Part shown: piece after piece, positions 1 through 10,655 of the stretch | Layout: each line of letters opens with the position of its first letter | How positions within the stretch are numbered: position 1 is the first letter of the stretch | DNA from: Hemerocallis citrina | Taxonomy: Eukaryota; Streptophyta; Magnoliopsida; Asparagales; Asphodelaceae | DNA length: 64,000 nt | NCBI GenBank assembly: GCA_017893485.1 | Contig: CM030362.1 | Location: forward strand, 960,929-1,024,928 | Direction of reading: 5' to 3' | Notes under the pieces: generated by a model | What the model saw: the letters and a program-made list of their open reading frames with translations, nothing else | Databases searched by the model: none | What the model was told of the DNA's origin: nothing | Program-made: the position numbers and the translations under genes

Positions 1-1967
1 AATTGTGAATTGTGGATGAGAAAGAAAGTAGTTGTGAATGAAGTAAATGTGAAAGAAAATAAGTTATGAGTTAGTGTATGAAAAGAAGTGATAAATGCAG
101 TGTGTGGTTAATTTAAAATGAAAAAAATAGAAGAGACATGTGTTCTTATGAATAATACGAAGTAATGGTATTATGTGTGTGATCATTAAAGTAAAATACA
201 GTTGATGTGAGTTGTACCTTGGAATTGTGTCAAGGAACTACCTGCCCGCTATTTCTGTGGAAATGGTGGGAACTATCTGTCTTGGCATAATTCGCGGGGT
301 GAGTTGTTGTAATAGTGGTAATGATTGATGGAAATGAGAAATAAAGTAAAGTGAAGATGATAAGTGATTGAAGTGATTAATAACCAAGCTATCGGCTTGA
401 GATGTGATGTGATATTACCCAAACTGTGTGTTTGGGGTACGGTGATTATTACCCAAGCTATCGGCTATGGGGTGTGATATGTTGTGGCCCCAGATTGTGT
501 TTGGGGATTAAGTGAAAATGATAATAAGATTTATTGTTTATAAGAATGAGAAATGACTAAAGTGATATAATGAGATGTGAATGAGCTATAAAACATGGTT
601 TTGATGCAATGAGTATAAGTATTCTAATTAATGATGTGTTAATGATGTGATGAAATGTGAGTAAATCGCATGGGCAATGAGATGTGGTATTTATGTCATA
701 AGACATGAAGGAAGGTGGTATTATGAGAATAGATGCATATGTTTATGATGTGATACTTATTATAACACAATAAAATAAATATCTGTATTATGAGATTGGG
801 TATGAAAATGGTTATTAAAGAAAGTATGTTGTGATATGAGTTTGTGTACCTTGAAAGTGTGTTGGGGAACTACTCGCTCGCTATTTCCGTGGAAATGGTG
901 GGAACTACCTGCCTCGGCACAACTTTCAGGAAGAATGTGTGTGTTGAAGATATAATATAAGTAAATGAAATGCATGGCTAAATAGAGTTGGAGAAATGAT
1001 GTAATAACATCTGTAGTTATATTAATATAAATAGTGAAATGCTGATATAACGATAAGTGTGGATAGATGAATATTCGTATTATGTGAATGTAAGACAAGG
1101 ATATATATGAGGTTGATGTGAAATATATAGCGGAAAGGTGTGAATTATGGGAAATATTGTGATTCGATGCTTATTTGACGAGTATTTGGATATAATTCGT
1201 ATTGATGATGTTTTTAAGTTCAGATATTCCAGGTGTACCTTCTTACATGATGTTTGTAAGTTTAAATTATTTTCTTTATACAATTTAATTCATTTGTTAG
1301 ATTTTTAAATTATACTCACACCAGAAATGGCTGACCCCTTAGTGTTTGGGGGGTTAGGGGAGTCTGAGGACTACCCTAGATCCCCACTGTTGCAGGTTCT
1401 CATCAGTGCAGAGGTGAGGCACAGATTTCGTTGAGTGAAGTCTTTTATATTAAATTTTATGTATAAGTTTAGTATGTGAATAGTAGAATCTATGGTTTAA
1501 ATTGTATTATGGGTGTATAAGCATGTATATGACGATGATGAGTATAATGTGAGGTGGTGTGGTATGTTTGTGACCCGTACCCATCTCGTTGTGGAGTACC
1601 GGGCTCTGTGGTAGGTTTTACAAGGATTTTTCTAAAATTTTACCTCGTTTTTCAAAGAAATTTATAGTTTTTAATTGATATTTGATAATCCGTTATGAGT
1701 TTGGCCCCCAGAGCATTATATTATATTGCCTATGTGTATCTGCTTATTTTGGTTTGGGGAGCCCATGAAAATATTATGTGGATTGTGAGCTACGGAATTT
1801 TGAGCAGAATTCCGTAAGCTTTTTGTGTTTTGGGGCAAAATTTACAGGGGAGACTGTCAAAATTTTCCCTGAAATATAACTTTCTTAGTTTATGTTTAAA
1901 GTGATATAGAAATTGAAAGAATTGAATTTCGAGGTTTAGTTTCCAAAAAAAAAATTGGGGCGTTACA
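1..1967 (+). mobile_element. LTR (3' end) of a Ty3/gypsy chromovirus-type retrotransposon
   Basis: AT-rich non-coding DNA ending in GGGGCGTTACA at 1957-1967, the usual 3' end of plant Tekay/Del-type LTRs. The break is sharp: position 1968 begins an open pol reading frame of a different element. The LTR holds internal duplications. One is a block of about 80 bp near 216-297, repeated near 846-926 (shared core GGAAATGGTGGGAACTA). The other is a motif near 381-400 (AAGCTATCGGCTT), repeated near 451-466. The LTR start lies left of the window, so length and TSD cannot be checked. Family assignment is inference from the terminus; the nested insertion is seen directly. Confidence 0.7.
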
Positions 1968-2105
1968 GAAGGACCTTACAAGATCGCAAGGGTAGTTCGG
2001 CCCGGAGCTTATCGTCTAGAAGACCTTGAAGGCAGGGAGATTCCGAGGACCTGGAATGCTGACCACCTTTTAAAATACCAAGAAAGCGCCCCGGCGCCTC
2101 TCTGA
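1968..2105 (+). pseudogene. pol: Tat-type gypsy pol, integrase C-terminal fragment
   Basis: An open frame of 45 codons plus stop begins directly at the LTR junction. It reads EGPYKIARVVRPGAYRL and ends near TWNADHLLKYQ. This GPY/F-type module with a WN..HLK(Y/F) tail is typical of the extreme C-terminus of plant Ty3/gypsy integrases. Everything upstream (protease, RT, RNase H, integrase core) is separated from it by the nested LTR, so the fragment cannot be expressed as a polyprotein here. Identification rests on motif recognition. Confidence 0.8.
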
Positions 2106-2272
2106 GTATCACAGGGTGTCGAACCGTTCCTCTCCTCTAACTTGTAATTCCTCTCTTAAGTTGTCATATGTAAAAACGGCTCGCCGTCAGTTATCAATAA
2201 AGAATGCTTTTTTCATACTCATAAAATTGCTTGTATCTCTCTGCCTTTATTCTTTATTCAATTATTGGTTCG

Positions 2273-2800
2273 GAGTCCAATGCCTGGCTCGACTCTACTC
2301 CGCAAGCTCGCTTCTAAGCGAGCTAGGAGTGGGTCGCCATTCGGAATTGCTCCCACGACCGTTGAACTCTAACGATGGTTCCAGAGTCCAACACTTGGCT
2401 CGATTCTACTCCGCAAGCGCGCTTCTAAGCAAGCTAAGAGTGGGTCGCCATTCGGAATTGCTCCCACGACCGTTGAACTCTAACGATGGTTCCGGAGTCC
2501 AACACTTGGCTCGATTCTACTCCGCAAGCGCGCTTCTAAGCGAGCTAGGAGTGGGTCGTCATTCAGAATTGCTCCTACGACCGTTGAACCCTAACGATGG
2601 TTCCGGAGTCCAACACTTGGCTCGATTCTACTCCGCAAGCGCGCTTCTAGGCGAGCTAAGAGTGGGTCACCATTCGGAATTGCTTCCATGACCGTTGAAC
2701 CCTAACGATGGTTCCGGAGTCCAACACTTGGCTCGATTCTACTCCGCAAGCTCGCTTCTAAGCGGGCTAGGAGTGGGTCGCCATTCGGAATTGCTCCCAC
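2273..2800 (+). repeat. 111-bp minisatellite, about 4.8 copies
   Basis: The unit start (GAGTCCAACACTTGG, or GAGTCCAATGCC in copy 1) occurs at 2273, 2384, 2495, 2606 and 2717, exactly 111 bp apart. The last copy stops near 2800. Because 111 is divisible by 3, the array stays open in one frame (2116-2691) as a 37-residue repeat. I take that as a by-product of the period, not a gene. Each unit carries the imperfect palindrome CCAACACTTGG, also seen in introns of the antisense gene next door. Confidence 0.95.
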
Positions 2801-3019
2801 AGCTGTCGAACTACTCTTACGACGGCCAGCGAGCCCACTATTAGGTAAAGCTCGGCCCATCTCGCAAGTTCGTAAGATTAGGAGACCAAAGCGCTGCTCG
2901 GCACCACTGGTCGAGCGAGCAAGAGGTCGGCTCAGAGACCTCGGCACGATGAACACAGTCACAAACAAAACGACTACACAAAGTTACAAAGGACATGCAA
3001 GTTCGAGAAAGAAATGTTA

Positions 3020-3580
3020 TTAATGATTGGGATACAGTACAAAGCGACTCTTCCGTACAACAAGGTCACAAGGCCTTAAAGTACAAAAATTACAATGCCG
3101 ACCCACTACACTTCGGTGCTTCGGTGCTTCGGCCTCGGCCGTCAGCTCGTCCCGCTCGGTCGTCAGTTTGGCCACCTCAGCCGCCAGTCCCTCTCCCTCC
3201 GTCCGAAGCTCCGCCTCTACAGTCTGCAAGTGACGGATCTCGGAAAGCAGATCGTCCCTCTCCGTTGTTATTTTTAACAAATTGTGCCGAACACACTGGA
3301 TCCGAAGAGTGTTGCTAAAGGTGGTCGCCGAACCTTCGTCCTTTCCTACGGGGGTCATCTCGGCAATCCTGCTCTCCAGACGCCGGACCTCGATGTCCCG
3401 CTGGCCTAGGATGAGCTGAAGATGGTTCCGCTCGCTTTCGGCTCGGCGCAATCCCAGCTCGACTTCATAGAGCCGCTCTCGGCACCTCCCCAAGCACGGC
3501 CTCGTCACCCCTGAGACAGCCTCGGCTCGAGCGTTGTCATCTAAGCGAGCGGGCTCGACACCTTCAGCCACCACCACAAG
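3020..3580 (-). pseudogene. Antisense coiled-coil exon (third) of the Tat element
   Basis: Minus-strand open frame preceded by a good acceptor (TTCTTTTCAG ending at 3581). The product is heptad-rich with acidic and basic residues (ERLYEVELGLRRAESERNHL; later TTERDELTAEAEA), a likely coiled coil. The stop is at 3020-3022. It resembles the exons at 3803-4642 and 4858-5508 in style and in its preceding intron (CCAACACTT-type motif near 3629). It could be an alternative terminal exon or a duplicated remnant of the antisense gene. No own start codon or promoter was recognised. Confidence 0.45.
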
Positions 3581-3802
3581 CTGAAAAGAAGAAGAGTCAA
3601 ACAACAAAATTTCAAACACTGCCAAAGCCCAACACTTCAAGAATTTTCAATCAAACTTTAAGACTTTGAGTAAGTTGTCAGAGATCGGAAGTTACACAGA
3701 AGCAAAGCAAAGGTTTTTATTCAAATAAGGTAGCCCTACATACAACTAGACCGACGCTACGGCAGAGTTTTACAACAACTTAGGGAACACAACACAACTC
3801 GT

Positions 3803-4642
3803 TTAGTGCCTCTTCGGAAGGGGAGCGCTCCGGTTCAAGGAAACGCGGGGGCGGTGACGCCTAACCTCCGAGCTCGATTCCAAACTAGCAAAGTGAGATC
3901 CCCCTTCACCGCTAACTCTAGCTGTAGCACCAACAGAGGCACCCCTAGACGAGACGGCTACACCACTCTGAGCGTCAGCAGGACTCCGCCTCACCGGAGG
4001 CAGACGAGTCGCAAGTTCGTAGAAAGTAATTCCTTTCTCGCTCTCTTCGCGAGTACACGACGTACTACGAATGTTGGCCCTCTTAGGCAGAGGCTTGAGC
4101 GACGCGATCTCTTCCTCCAGCTCGATGATTCTATCTCTCAGAACATCATCCTGTGCCGACATCTTCAAACGAGGAGGTCTTGACGAGCCCGCGACATTGG
4201 CGCTATCGATCGCAAGACGTCGATAATGGGTGACCTCGATCCCCTTGTCTATCGTAATCCTCCTAAGCTTGTCAATCTTGGCAAACAACTCTTGGCACTC
4301 GGATGACAACTTCTCCAACTCGGAGGCTAACTCCTCTTCTTTTGCCGAACATTCTTTCTCTGTTACCTCCAATTGACGAATCTCGGCCAAGAGCTCGCTA
4401 TTCTTTTGCTCGGCAACCAAAAGCTCCCTGCAAAGCCCCACTGTCTCACCTTCGAGACGAGAAGCTTGGGGTTGCTTCCGTAGTTGCTTCAACTCACGAC
4501 AATACCCCCTCGCAGCCGCCTTTATCTCTTCCAGCTTCAAGAGCATATAAAACTGCCTCTCTCGGCTATGAGAAAGCGCTCGCTTCGTCTCTTTTAGCTC
4601 CTTACGAAGATACGAAACCTCCGTGATCAGACCAAACTTCAC
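3803..4642 (-). pseudogene. Antisense coiled-coil exon (second) of the Tat element
   Basis: Minus-strand open frame of about 280 codons entered through an acceptor (TTTGCTTTTCAG, AG at 4643-4644). The product has long charged helices (YLRKELKETKRAL; CRELKQLRKQ; LEKLSSECQELFAKIDKLRR; DRIIELEEEIASL), consistent with a coiled coil, then an Arg/Ser-rich tail. The intron before it contains two CCAACACTTGGAGAA-like motifs (4671 and 4716). Relation to the gene at 4858-7178 is inferred from position, strand and matching intron sequence. Whether it is spliced to that gene instead of the 4858-5508 exon cannot be told from sequence. Confidence 0.5.
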
Positions 4643-5508
4643 CTGAAAAGCAAAGATAAATCTGAGGCCCAACACTTGGAGAAATTTTGCAACTAGTCAA
4701 ACATAAAATCCGAGCTCCAACACTTGGAGAATTTTTGGCCAAACAAAAGTGTTTTCATTCAAAACTCAAAAGCATTACAGGAGCGGTGACCAGTCCGCGG
4801 TCAGGCATTACAAAAAAAAATATAAAAAGCAGAAAGAAGACCAAAGACGCAACCAAGTCAGGGGTCGACCCTTTTGTCGCTCGGATCTGCCGACCCCCCG
4901 ACGATTCCCAAGTCCTCGTCCTCGGAGCTGTCATCCTCTTCATCTTCGGCCTCGGTCTCGCCCGTGCCTTCGACACCCTCGATCTGTCCCTCGGGGACGA
5001 GCATTACCGAAGGGAGCTCTTCCTCGCCGTCCACAGGATCGTAGAAGTGGTAGGAGGAGGTGTCGAACCCCGGGTTCCGAGCTGCGATATGAAGCAGGGC
5101 TCGGCCGTACGCATCCTCCATGTTCTTGAACATGTACTCCTCGGCCTCTTGCTGGACAGCCCTCTTCGCCTTCACCACCTTCGACTGGTGCTTCGCCCTG
5201 ATTCTCTCGGTCTCCTTCCGAGCTTTCTCCGCCTCCGACCGAGCTTTGGCCAGCTCCTCCTTAAGCTCGGCATTCTCCTTCTCCGAGGCCTCAAGCTTGG
5301 CTGCCTCGTCCGTCGACTGCTGAATAGCTTCAGTCAGCTTCGTCTCCAATCCTGCCACCTCAGCACCGCGTTTTGCCGAGAGGAGTTGCTCAGCATTGAG
5401 CAGCTTCACAGCTTTTGCATGCTCCGACCTCTCCCGGTCGTACTGTGCCGTCAGCTCCTGTTCTTTGCTCTTGAACTCTTCGAGCAAGAAGTTGAAGTGG
5501 CAGAGAGT

Positions 5509-5599
5509 CTGAAAAGAGAACAAACAGTTAAAGTCCGGACCTAAAAACTTAGAAAATTTCGAAAAAATGCTTCAAGAAGAAAGTGTTCGGTCCACTTAC
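5509..5599 (-). other. Intron 2 of the antisense Tat gene (91 bp)
   Basis: Donor TCG|GTAAGTGG and acceptor TCTCTTTTCAG|ACTC on the minus strand, phase 0, joining NTMS to TLCHFNFLL. Both consensus sites are strong and the intron is AT-rich, which supports real splicing of an antisense transcript in ancestral copies. Confidence 0.7.
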
Positions 5600-6117
5600 C
5601 GACATCGTGTTCCGAGCGATCTGCATTGTGGCGTCCCCGACCTTTCTGGACTTAAGCGCCGCTCGGTCCTTGGGGGTCGGCAGATGCTTCACCGCCTGCA
5701 TACAGATGTTGCAGTCTCCCAAGAAGCCGTCGACCTTTATTACTTGCCAGTCGGGGACGAAGATCTGCTTATGCTCCTCGGTCAGAATCTTCTCCGCTTC
5801 GGTAGTGAGGGGCGGAACTTGAAGGGATAACACCTTGCTCACGTTGAACGCGCCACTCGACGAGCCGAGAGCATCGGTCTTCGCCGGTGGAGTCGGCGCA
5901 TCCGAGGAAGGGAGATCGGAGGCCGAGACCTGGTCGTGTTCGGGATCGGCTTCCAGGACCTCGACCACCGGCAGGTTGGCTGTCTTTGGAACCGAAGGTA
6001 TCTTCGGCGCTCGGCCGCCCTGAGGCCCTGTCGAGGATCTCTTCTTCTTTCTCGTCTCCTGCTCCCTAGCCACCTTGGCCTTCGCCATCAATGCCCTATA
6101 GTCCATCTTGGAAGACT

Positions 6118-6193
6118 CTGCACAAACTGAATGAAAAAACTTAGAAAAATTTTCAAGAACTTCAACGAAAAAGTAAAAATATCAGAGGCATAC
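6118..6193 (-). other. Intron 1 of the antisense Tat gene (76 bp)
   Basis: Donor CCCA|GTATGCC and acceptor TTTGTGCAG|AGTC on the minus strand. Joining the flanks keeps the frame (…PIDP–K–SSKMDYRAL). The AT-rich interior contrasts with GC-rich exons. Confidence 0.7.
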
Positions 6194-7371
6194 TGGGGTC
6201 GATCGGACTGAGACCCCCTCGGAACAAAGCCTCCTCGGTAATGTCCTTCCAACTTAGCGTCGGCAGGCCGAGGAGTTTCTTGAGGACTTCCGTCTCCTCG
6301 TCACTCAGCACTGGCTCCTTCTTCGCTCGCTTGGGCAGGCCTGCCCTCGACCAAGCTATCGGAATTGCCCAGGGTTCGGGAGCTCGGACAATGAAATACT
6401 TCTCCTTCCAATGCTTGATCGAGTCCGGGTTCTTGATCAACTTCACGCCTGTCCGCGGCGAAAGGTAGAACCTCTGCTCATTCCTGTTCGGCTAACAAGG
6501 GCGGTAGAGGCTCCGAAGGAGGAACAGGCTTGGCTCGGCGCCGATCTCTTGACACTGAAGAACAAACACCAAAACGTGCCTCCAAGTGTTCGGCATCAGC
6601 TGGGCGGGGCACAGGCCGTACCAATTGAGGACCTCGGCAATGAACGGATGCAGCGGAAAGCGAAGCTCGACGGCCAAGGAGTCGACCGAAAAAACGCACG
6701 CGTCGGCCGAAGACGACGTGCAGGCTCGGAAACCAGGCCCCGGGAGAAGCAACCCATACTCGGCAGGGATCTGGAATCCAGTCCGGATCCGTTGCAGATC
6801 AGCCTCAGTAAGGACCGAAGAGATATGGTCCACCTCGGACATCTCTCTCGGCTCGTTCTCCTCTACGGACTTGGCGGTGCCCTGCATCGCCTTCTCCAGC
6901 ATCTCTTCGGAGTAGCTCCGTACTCCCCCAACGCTCGACAGAACGATCGGCTGCTGACCGAGCTCCCCTGCCTTCTTCGGCTGCTCTATGACCATCACGA
7001 CTCCCTTACCCTTCTGGGAGCTCGCTGCAACATCCTAGGGTAGCTCGGCGACCTCCCCACTCTTGCTCGGCCGGACCACGGTCTGCTCGGTCGGCTCCAC
7101 CACCTCCTTCTCTTTACCGGCTCGGCTCACGACTCGATCCGAGGCGAGGGTCTCATCCGAAGAAGTAATCTTAACCATTTTTTCTAAAGAGAGAGGGGAG
7201 AGACTGACCTTGAAGTGACAGTTACAGCCGGAAAAGTTCGCCGGAGCAAAGAAATGCCTTGTCGCGACAGCTAGCAGTACCACCCAGGAGCTAAAAACTT
7301 CGATGGTGAAAAGTAAAAACTTGAGAGAGAAAGTAAAAGTGAATAATGAGATTTGGGGTGGGGGAGTGAAG

Positions 7372-7378
7372 ATTTATA
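7372..7378 (-). promoter_or_regulatory. Candidate TATA box for the antisense Tat gene
   Basis: The minus strand reads CTATAAATC here, about 195 bp upstream of the ATG at 7178 and outside the coding frame. This is a plausible core promoter by position and sequence only. Confidence 0.35.
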
Positions 7379-8500
7379 GTAAAAGAAAAAGTCTCTTGGG
7401 CTTCCTAACGAAAGGGCACGACTCTTGAGCGGCTTTTGAAGCATTACGAAAGCCCAAACGACTTTCTACCCGAGCAGCAACGGTTGGCAAAAATGCAAAA
7501 CGTTTCGGTACAAGTCAAATAGCTCGGCACACACGCGATCAAAATCCGAGCGACGTGCGATCCGACCCCAACATCAAAGAGCCCGGTCGACTACCGAACA
7601 AGCGTCTCGAGATTCGTGCCACCATCCACCGGCTCAGATCGTGCCACATTGCCCGGATGAAGCACTTCGGACCCGGACACCCCGCATCTGTCCCAGGAAG
7701 CAAGAGAAGATTTGGATTAAAAGTTTAAGGCACCCGCCCTCGGCGAGTGCCCCGGGCCCCAGGACTCGGTCGGTTCCCCTCTCACTCGTGAGCAACTCGA
7801 GCTTACGGCCTCGGAAGCCGAAACCACGAATCGTTCAAGGGTGGGAGAAAAACCACCATCGCGTGAGGCCCAGTCAGAAGGCAGATCGGCCCACCTCCCA
7901 TCTCTAGCACCTTCGGGCTGATAACCATCAGAAGCCGTCAGCCCGGAAGGAAGACAGAGATCGGAGAAGCCCATCCGTTCGAGGCACCTTGTCCCCCGGG
8001 TCCGGACTCCGGTCGTCACCCCTTCTGCCCTGATCTCCCCTGGCCCTGACATCCGCATCGGGGCCGTCAAAGTCAGGAGAAGATCACGGCAGAAGAGTGA
8101 CCACCCATCCGACGCTCTCAGGGTTAGAATTTTTCAAAAACAGGCATCCGCCCAAGGCAGACACCCCCGATGGTCGATGAACCACCAATGCTGTGATCAA
8201 AGTATAGGGAGAGCAGGGTATTTATAACCTCCCCTCAAGGACCAGCCATTATGGCCCTTGGGAGGCCAAGCGACGGAAGCCCAACAGTCACACCTAGGGA
8301 GCTGAAGCGCCAAGCATTAATTAGAGGACGCCATTTTAATGACCCCGGGAAGTTGGACCGCCGCACAAATCCTGGGGCGCCATTAATGCTCCCTGAGGGC
8401 AGCCAGTAGCTCAGCTCGGCCTTCTCATGAAGGCCCAACGGCTCGCCATCGCCCTTGCCGACCCATAAACCCTCAGACTCCCAGTTGGCTAACCGAGCAA
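7379..8500. other. GC-rich non-coding spacer of the Tat element
   Basis: No convincing coding frame. It is rich in CCCGG/CTCGG words and repeats them loosely (near 7745-7830 and 7990-8050). I read it as the untranslated region between the antisense gene and the tandem array. Confidence 0.5.
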
Positions 8501-9690
8501 GTGCCCATCCGAGCCCCAAAACGGAGAAAATTCACTTTCTCCTCAACATTCGTGTAAGATCTCGATCAGACGGCCCAGATCTTGCCGGCGTCGCTAAACG
8601 ACAAGATAGTGTTTTCTTGGGAATTGAGCCGTCTCGAGATTCGTGCCACCATCCAACGGCCCAGATCTTGCCAGCGTCGCTAAACGACAAGATATCATTT
8701 TCTTGGGAACTGAGCCGTCTTGAGATTCGTGCCACCATCCAACGGCTCAGATCGCGCCACCATGCTCGGACTTCCGAACCATTAGACCTCCGGTCGGCTA
8801 ACCGAGCAAGTGCCTATCCGAGCCCCAAAACGGAGAAAATTCACTTTCTCCTCAACATTCGTGTAAGATCTCGATCAGACGGCCCAGATCTTGCCAGCGT
8901 TGCTAAACGACAAGATAGTATTTTCTTGGGAACTGAACCGTCTCGAGATTCGTGCCACCATCCAACGGCCCAGATCTTGCCAGCATCGCAAAACGACAAG
9001 ATAGCGTTTTCTTGGGAACTGAGCCGTCTCGAGATTCGTGCCACCATCCAACGGCTCAGATCGCGCCACCACGCTCGGACTGCCGAACCATTGGACCTCC
9101 GATCGGCTAACCGAGCAAGTGCCCATCCGAGCTCCAAAACGGAGAAAAGTCACTTTTTCCTCAACATTCATGTAAGATCTCGATCAGATGGCCCAGATCT
9201 TGCCAGTGTCGCTAAACGACAAGATAGCATTTTCTTGGGAACTGGGCCCGTCTCGAGATTCGCGCCACCATCCAACGGCTCAGATCGTGCCACGTCGCTC
9301 GGACAGCCGAACCCTTATACCCTCGGTCGGCTAACCGAGCAAGTGCCCATCCGAGCTCCAAAACAGAGAAAAAAGGCGTCGAGCGACCACGACTGTTGGA
9401 TCTTCCAGAAATTCGCGGTTCTGGTGATGAACGGTCCAGATCGTGCCACATGCGCTAAACGACAAGATAGCATTTTCTTAGGAACTGAGCCTGTCTCGAG
9501 ATTCGTGCCACCATCCAATGGCTCAGATCGCGCCACGTCGCTCGGACAGCCGAACCCTTAGACCCCCGGTCGGCCAACCGAGCAAGTGCCCATCCGAGCT
9601 CCAAAAGCAAGAAAATGGCTGCCGAGCAACTACAACCGCTAGATCTCCCAGAAATTCGCGCTCGCGCGAGATCAACGGTCCAGATCTAGC
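8501..9690 (+). repeat. Higher-order tandem array, 309-bp and shortened 224/243-bp units
   Basis: The landmark GTGCC(C/T)ATCCGAG recurs at 8501, 8810, 9119, 9343 and 9586, giving spacings of 309, 309, 224 and 243 bp. Within the long units an about 85-bp module (CAGATCTTGCCAGCGTCGCT…CACCATCCAACGG) occurs twice. It occurs once in the short units, and 309 - 224 = 85. So the array varies by gain or loss of this submodule. Frames that stay open across the array are by-products. Confidence 0.9.
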
Positions 9691-10102
9691 CACGCCATAA
9701 ATAGGTATTAAAAATCAGTTTTTATTTATTTTAATCGTTTTATTTATTTAAAAATTGCGAAAAAATTACTAAAAATTCGGGAAAATTAACTAGAAATTCT
9801 AGAAAATAATTATAAATTCGGGAGAATATTTTTGAGCCTCTAAACGAACAATTATTGCCTAGAATATATTGTTAAGGCCCCCGAACGACTGGTTAACACA
9901 TTGCAAAATTAAATAAATAATCCGAAAAAAATAGACAAAAACCGTCGGATATTCAACAAGGCTTAAGAACAGCTTACAGCTTCAAAAATCATCTCACTAC
10001 CCCCCTTCGAGATTCAAAACCCTCCATTCGGACTCCGATACAACTCCACTAGCCACTGAAACAGTTAAACTACTCCTCAAAGGCTGATCACACTCAGTCT
10101 TT

Positions 10103-10114
10103 AAGAGTGGGGGG
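10103..10114 (+). other. Polypurine tract before the Tat 3' LTR
   Basis: AAGAGTGGGGGG lies 4 bp before the LTR start TGATATGG, the expected place and composition for priming plus-strand DNA synthesis. Confidence 0.65.
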
Positions 10115-10118
10115 CTCG

Positions 10119-10655
10119 TGATATGGCTAAAAATGGGGTTAAATCGGAACCGTCCAGATTGGGCACGAATCTTGAAGCTCAGGGGTAAAACGGTAATTTT
10201 GCATATGGGCCCAAAGCGGGCACTGGATCTCCCCTTCACAGATCCAATAACCCGCGAACGGATCCACTCTAGCTGGGTACGGGTCCCGACCCAAGACAAA
10301 CCCAGACCAGCAAGAGGAAATCAGGGTCTCTGATTTGACTAAATCAACGGGCTTGATTCGCGGTTATCCTCTAACCGGGAATCAGGGATCAGTTTCCTAA
10401 ACTAATTATGAGGATTTTACTCCTAACGATATCACAGGAAATCAGATCCCTAATCAAATTCCCATGGCGACTATAAATACCTCCGACCTACCACTGTTAC
10501 AAGGTAATCACTTTTTTTCCAATTAAAGCTCTTTCTTAATCATATCACTAGTTACTGACAAGAGCGTCAGAGGGTGCGTCACCGGGATCAACCCCGGTGT
10601 ATCGCACTTCCTTGCAGGTGAACGGTGGGAGTCAGCAGCCCAATTTCGACGAACA
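10119..10655 (+). mobile_element. 3' LTR of the Tat element
   Basis: Starts TGATATGGCT and ends GACGAACA (TG…CA). It has a TATA box (CTATAAATAC, 10471-10480) about 185 bp from the end, placing R/U5 in the last third. The start is confirmed by a second, diverged copy of the first ~180 bp at 21958-22140. Confidence 0.8.

Larger units (their letters stand above)
4858..7178 (-). pseudogene. Antisense gene of the Tat element ('putative gypsy type transposon' domain), two nonsense codons
   Basis: Runs opposite to pol. Start ATG at 7176-7178 has a good context (AAAAAATGG); a TATA-like TATAAAT lies about 195 bp upstream (near 7372-7378). Exons: 6194-7178, 5600-6117, 4858-5508; introns of 76 and 91 bp begin GTATGC/GTAAGT, end GTGCAG/TTTCAG and keep frame (718 codons with stop). 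Exon 1 encodes a region like plant proteins annotated 'putative gypsy type transposon' (LLLPGPGFRA; LRFPLHPFIAEVLNWYGLCP), then a W-K-FFIVR-like segment. Exons 2-3 are Lys-rich, then coiled coil, ending in a strongly acidic tail. In-frame TAG codons at 7035-7037 and 6492-6494 leave the frame unchanged on both sides, so this copy is dead. Function of the family is unknown. Confidence 0.7.
1968..10655 (+). mobile_element. 3' part of a Tat-lineage (Retand/Grande/Ogre-like) Ty3/gypsy element
   Basis: In order: the C-terminus of pol (1968-2105), a 111-bp minisatellite (2273-2800), an antisense spliced gene region (3020-7178), GC-rich spacer, a 309/224-bp tandem array (8501-9690), a polypurine tract (AAGAGTGGGGGG, about 10103-10114) and a 537-bp 3' LTR (10119-10655). 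A long region between pol and the 3' LTR with an antisense ORF is a described feature of Tat-lineage elements such as Grande and Retand. The 5' part lies beyond the chromovirus LTR inserted at 1967/1968. The 5 bp after the LTR (GGCTT) would be the right TSD copy; the left copy is off the window. Confidence 0.8.

Noticed and set aside
2116..2691. 191-codon open frame on + strand with 37-residue repeats
   Set aside because: It is the 111-bp minisatellite read in one frame; the period is a multiple of three, so it stays open by chance. No domain or splice support.
4687..5544. 285-codon + strand frame, Leu/Arg-rich
   Set aside because: Shadow of the antisense Tat exons, whose minus frame has splice sites and coiled-coil composition.
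8455..9561. 368-codon open frame on + strand
   Set aside because: Lies wholly in the 309/224-bp tandem array upstream of the LTR; its 'domains' are the repeats.
2273..9690. CRISPR-like arrays
   Set aside because: Units are long, contiguous and without unique spacers, and the DNA is plant nuclear.
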